Shown: positions 44,364 to 45,997 of the stretch, one piece after another
Numbering within the stretch: the first letter of the stretch is position 1
Layout of the letters: each line of letters begins with the position of its first letter
Assembly: GCA_021162805.1 (NCBI GenBank)
Contig: JAGGXZ010000178.1
Span: 1-45,997 of the forward strand
Direction: 5' to 3'
Source of the DNA: Candidatus Poribacteria bacterium
GTDB taxonomy: Bacteria; Poribacteria; WGA-4E; B28-G17
DNA: 45,997 bases
Notes under the pieces: model-generated
The model's input: only the letters and a program-made list of their open reading frames with translations
Database searches by the model: none
Told to the model about the DNA's origin: nothing
Translations under genes and position numbers: made by a program

Positions 44364-44406
44364 TTTTTATTGGGATTATACGGAATCCGCATAATCCCAA
44401 TAAAAA
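44364..44406. repeat. 43-bp near-perfect palindrome beside intI
   Basis: Arms 44364-44384 and 44386-44406 (21 bp each, one mismatch) surround a single central base. The core reads GGATTATACGGA on the left, TCCGCATAATCC on the right. The outer bases are T-run left, A-run right, the opposite of a terminator. Its place between intI and the first cassette is where attI or integrase-binding sites lie. Confidence 0.85.
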
Positions 44407-44476
44407 GGGTAAAAAACGGTGTCTGTATAATCATATTAGGTGGCTATGTGAATTCAGATATGGCTGGCAATGACAC

Positions 44477-44707
44477 ATGAAAACGACGGCTTACTTCAGA
44501 ATAAGCGTCATGGCTCGTCGCCCTTATCTCAAGATGGAATGGATTGAGCATGTCCTTAATAATCCTATTCGCACTGAGGTGCAGCCTAATGGGCGCATTC
44601 GTCATTGGGGGTATATTGCTGAAAGGGACAGGCACCTGAGAGTTATCACAGAACCGGATGGGGAGACCGTGCATAACGCTTTCTTCGACCGTCGTTTCAA
44701 GCCTTGA
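44477..44707 (+). CDS. small cassette protein, possible toxin (DUF4258-like)
   Basis: The product has 76 residues: MKTTAYFRISVMARRPYL, a helix MEWIEHVL, then strands RIRHWGYIAERDRHLRVI and the end ETVHNAFFDRRFKP. The pattern of a helix plus a small beta sheet with a basic surface resembles DUF4258/RelE-like toxins that pair with DUF2283 proteins. The partner gene follows 14 bp after the stop. First gene after the attI region. There is no strong ribosome site; the start is kept because the N-terminus looks family-like. Toxin activity is inferred from pairing and size only. Confidence 0.7.
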   Translation: MKTTAYFRISVMARRPYLKMEWIEHVLNNPIRTEVQPNGRIRHWGYIAERDRHLRVITEPDGETVHNAFFDRRFKP

Positions 44708-44721
44708 GGAGGAGATAAAAG

Positions 44722-44958
44722 ATGGTTTTCGAATATTATCCTGAAACAGACATATTGTATATCAAACTTGTTGAAGGGGTAAGCACCGAGTCTGAAGAGA
44801 TTGCACCAGGGGTTGTGTTGGACTTTGATGAGCACAATCGTGTCATTGGGGTTGAGATTGAAGATGCCAGCAAGATCATTGATCTGTCAAGATTGGAATT
44901 GAGAGCGCTTCCCGTTGTTAACCTGATCCTGACGGAGAGGGCTTCTGCGCCAGCATGA
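44722..44958 (+). CDS. DUF2283-family protein, probable antitoxin
   Basis: The product has 78 residues. The DUF2283 pattern is clear: YYPETDILYIKLVEG, then APGVVLDFDEHNRVIGVEIEDASK. Family members often follow a small DUF4258-like gene and are considered antitoxins. GGAGG lies 8-9 nt before the ATG. The attC site begins 27 bp after the stop, so this pair forms cassette 1. Confidence 0.85.
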   Translation: MVFEYYPETDILYIKLVEGVSTESEEIAPGVVLDFDEHNRVIGVEIEDASKIIDLSRLELRALPVVNLILTERASAPA

Positions 44959-44984
44959 GGTGTTGGATACACCCTCAAAGAGCC

Positions 44985-45054
44985 GCCTAACATCCGCTGC
45001 AGCCGACCCTCCTCCGCTGGCGCTCCGGTGGGCGGCTGAGCTTGGTCGTTAGGC
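44985..45054 (+). other. attC recombination site 1
   Basis: R'' box GCCTAAC (44985-44991) and R' box GTTAGGC (45048-45054) are exact inverse complements at the ends. Inner L'' (GCAGCCGACC) and L' (GGGCGGCTGAGC) boxes pair around CAGCCG/CGGCTG, with a GC-rich stem between. Length 70 bp. Recombination is expected between G45048 and T45049. Confidence 0.9.
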
Positions 45055-45081
45055 CATATCATCTAACGGGGAAAGGCGAAG

Positions 45082-45402
45082 ATGAAAAATCCGATTACAG
45101 TGATATCCGCAGATAAAATTGCAGAGTTTTGTCAGCGATGGAAAATCCGTGAACTGGCCCTCTTCGGCTCAGCCTTACGGGATGATTTCGGGCCGGATAG
45201 TGATGTGGATATCCTTGTCGAGTTCGACACGGATGCGGATTGGAGCCTGTTGAACCATATTCAAATGCAGCAGGAATTGCAGACATTGCTGGGCCGTGAG
45301 GTAGACCTCATCAGCAAACGTGCTCTGGAACGCAGTAGGAATTGGCTGTTTCGCCGGGAAGTTCTGAACACGACCAAGGTCTTTTTCTCCAAAACGGAGT
45401 AA
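45082..45402 (+). CDS. MntA-like nucleotidyltransferase antitoxin
   Basis: The product has 106 residues. This minimal nucleotidyltransferase has the motif GSALRDDFGPDSDVDILVEF, with the GS and the paired aspartates (D-x-D) of the catalytic site. In MntA-HepT systems such enzymes AMPylate the HEPN toxin and so inactivate it. LQTLLGREVDLISKRAL near the end is typical. The HEPN gene follows 3 bp after the stop. It starts 27 bp after attC 1, which marks the beginning of cassette 2. Confidence 0.88.
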   Translation: MKNPITVISADKIAEFCQRWKIRELALFGSALRDDFGPDSDVDILVEFDTDADWSLLNHIQMQQELQTLLGREVDLISKRALERSRNWLFRREVLNTTKVFFSKTE

Positions 45403-45405
45403 CCG

Positions 45406-45756
45406 ATGCGAAGGGATGAGGTAACATTGCTCGACATAGCCCAAGCCGCTCGATTGGTGATCGAATTTACTCAAGGTATGACCAAGGAGCAATTTTTCGA
45501 GGACATCAAGACCCAATCGGCGGTTCTGTATCAGCTTTTGGTCATGGGGGAAGCTGTCAAGCGGCTTTCACGTGAATTTCGGGCTCGACATCCTCACATT
45601 CCCTGGTCTTTAATTGTCGGGATGCGTGATCATCTCATACACGGTTATGACATTGTGGATTGGGATGAGGTATGGAAAACAACTAAGAAGGATATACCCG
45701 ATTTGCTGGGCGAAATAAATTCGTTACTCCCAAGCGAACCGACAAATTCCTATTGA
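45406..45756 (+). CDS. HepT-like HEPN-domain toxin
   Basis: The product has 116 residues, all helical. The RNase motif RDHLIHGY fits R-x4-H-x-Y exactly; the tyrosine is the residue AMPylated by MntA in the studied system. VLYQLLVMGEAVKRLS and FRARHPHIPWSLIVGMRD precede it, and DWDEVWKTTKKDIPDLL follows, as in DUF86 proteins. It follows the nucleotidyltransferase directly. The second attC begins 5 bp after its stop. Confidence 0.9.
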   Translation: MRRDEVTLLDIAQAARLVIEFTQGMTKEQFFEDIKTQSAVLYQLLVMGEAVKRLSREFRARHPHIPWSLIVGMRDHLIHGYDIVDWDEVWKTTKKDIPDLLGEINSLLPSEPTNSY

Positions 45757-45761
45757 AGAGA

Positions 45762-45830
45762 GCCTAACTTCTCGCTGCAGCCGACCCGCCCCGCTGCGCT
45801 CCGGCGGGCGGCTGAGCTTGGTCGTTAGCT
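45762..45830 (+). other. attC recombination site 2
   Basis: R'' box GCCTAAC (45762-45768), L'' GCAGCCGACC, L' GGGCGGCTGAGC and R' GTTAGCT (45824-45830). Highly similar to attC 1 in sequence and length (69 bp). The different last bases of R' fit a junction with another cassette. Confidence 0.9.
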
Positions 45831-45895
45831 GATTGAAAGGAATAAAGTATGAGCGAAAATTATGATCGCCCTTATTTACCGAGGATGTTGGTGGG

Positions 45896-45997
45896 ATGAG
45901 AAGGTTCCTCAGAGAGTATCACCTCCATTACATACCTGAAACCATCAAACAGATTCATACTCGCAACCCTGATGTGCAACTGATACAAACTCACATA
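45896..45997 (+). CDS. possible start of a gene in cassette 3, cut by the window end
   Basis: An open frame of 34 codons runs off the right edge (MRRFLREYHLHYIPETIKQI...). It begins 66 bp after attC 2 with ATGAG but no clear ribosome site. Two other short frames start at 45849 and 45862 and end soon. No family is recognisable. Confidence 0.3.
   Translation, partial: MRRFLREYHLHYIPETIKQIHTRNPDVQLIQTHI

Larger units (their letters stand above)
43828..45997. mobile_element. degraded integron: truncated intI, promoter, palindrome and gene cassettes
   Basis: The layout is that of an integron: an IntI-type integrase gene reading left, a promoter reading right, and cassette genes on the plus strand, each unit closed by an attC site (44985-45054, 45762-45830). 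The right end continues past the window. The integrase lacks its catalytic half, so the element cannot mobilise cassettes by itself. Confidence 0.85.

Noticed and set aside
44364-44406. The palindrome as a bidirectional terminator
   Set aside because: The arms start with a T-run and end with an A-run; a terminator would need the reverse polarity on either strand.
45862-45939. Small frame starting MIALIYRG in cassette 3
   Set aside because: It ends after 25 codons and has no support; the third cassette cannot be resolved in this window.

Overview
The window looks like a Gram-negative-type bacterium from a poorly cultured lineage. It carries outer-membrane lipoproteins, a PorV-like barrel, a LolA-like protein, many large glycoside hydrolases, a sulfatase remnant and a microcompartment operon. 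This mix recalls Poribacteria and related FCB/PVC-type phyla, but I infer that from content; there is no rRNA or other decisive marker. No tRNA, rRNA or CRISPR array was found. Several promoters match the sigma-70 consensus with 16-17 bp spacers.

Layout. 1-3.3 kb: a possible gene tail, a DUF6178-like protein, a sulfatase fossil that keeps its promoter, and a minus-strand operon (small membrane protein, CPBP protease, LolA-like protein). 3.5-6.9 kb: a compact bacterial microcompartment (BMC) operon with a class II aldolase, an unknown protein, one BMC-H shell protein and a CoA-acylating aldehyde dehydrogenase; the two enzymes carry encapsulation-peptide-like helices at opposite ends. 7.0-17.7 kb: a long plus-strand run of lipoproteins, an outer-membrane protein, a SagB-like nitroreductase with a lipoprotein signal, then dtd, xer, cca-like, a site-2 protease, trpS, scpA and scpB. 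A VapBC-like toxin-antitoxin pair sits between trpS and scpA, and a methyltransferase gene between scpA and scpB.

17.7-30 kb: on the minus strand a broken URO-D-like gene, a DUF5683-like protein and a PorV-like protein. Then come plus-strand carbohydrate genes: a clan-A hydrolase with an inserted carbohydrate-binding module, a GH38 alpha-mannosidase, a lipoprotein made of two tandem ~200-residue copies, and a clan-D (GH36-like) hydrolase, followed by miaA. 31-38 kb: two copies of a large double-VWA membrane protein in direct orientation. The first is destroyed by a 4-nt frameshift and an in-frame ~1.2 kb deletion; the second is intact. Between them lie HicBA, a methyltransferase and a GH32 fructan hydrolase. 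Then follow cobS, a TPR lipoprotein and a GH50/agarase-like hydrolase.

43.8 kb to the right edge: a degraded integron. A 3'-truncated IntI-type integrase gene reads leftward. Its start codon overlaps a near-consensus promoter reading rightward into gene cassettes (a Pc-like arrangement). Next comes a 43-bp near-perfect palindrome, then a DUF4258/DUF2283-like pair, an attC site, an MntA/HepT pair, a second attC site, and a third cassette cut off by the window end. Both complete cassettes carry toxin-antitoxin-like pairs. This integron and the compact BMC operon are the most interesting systems in the window.
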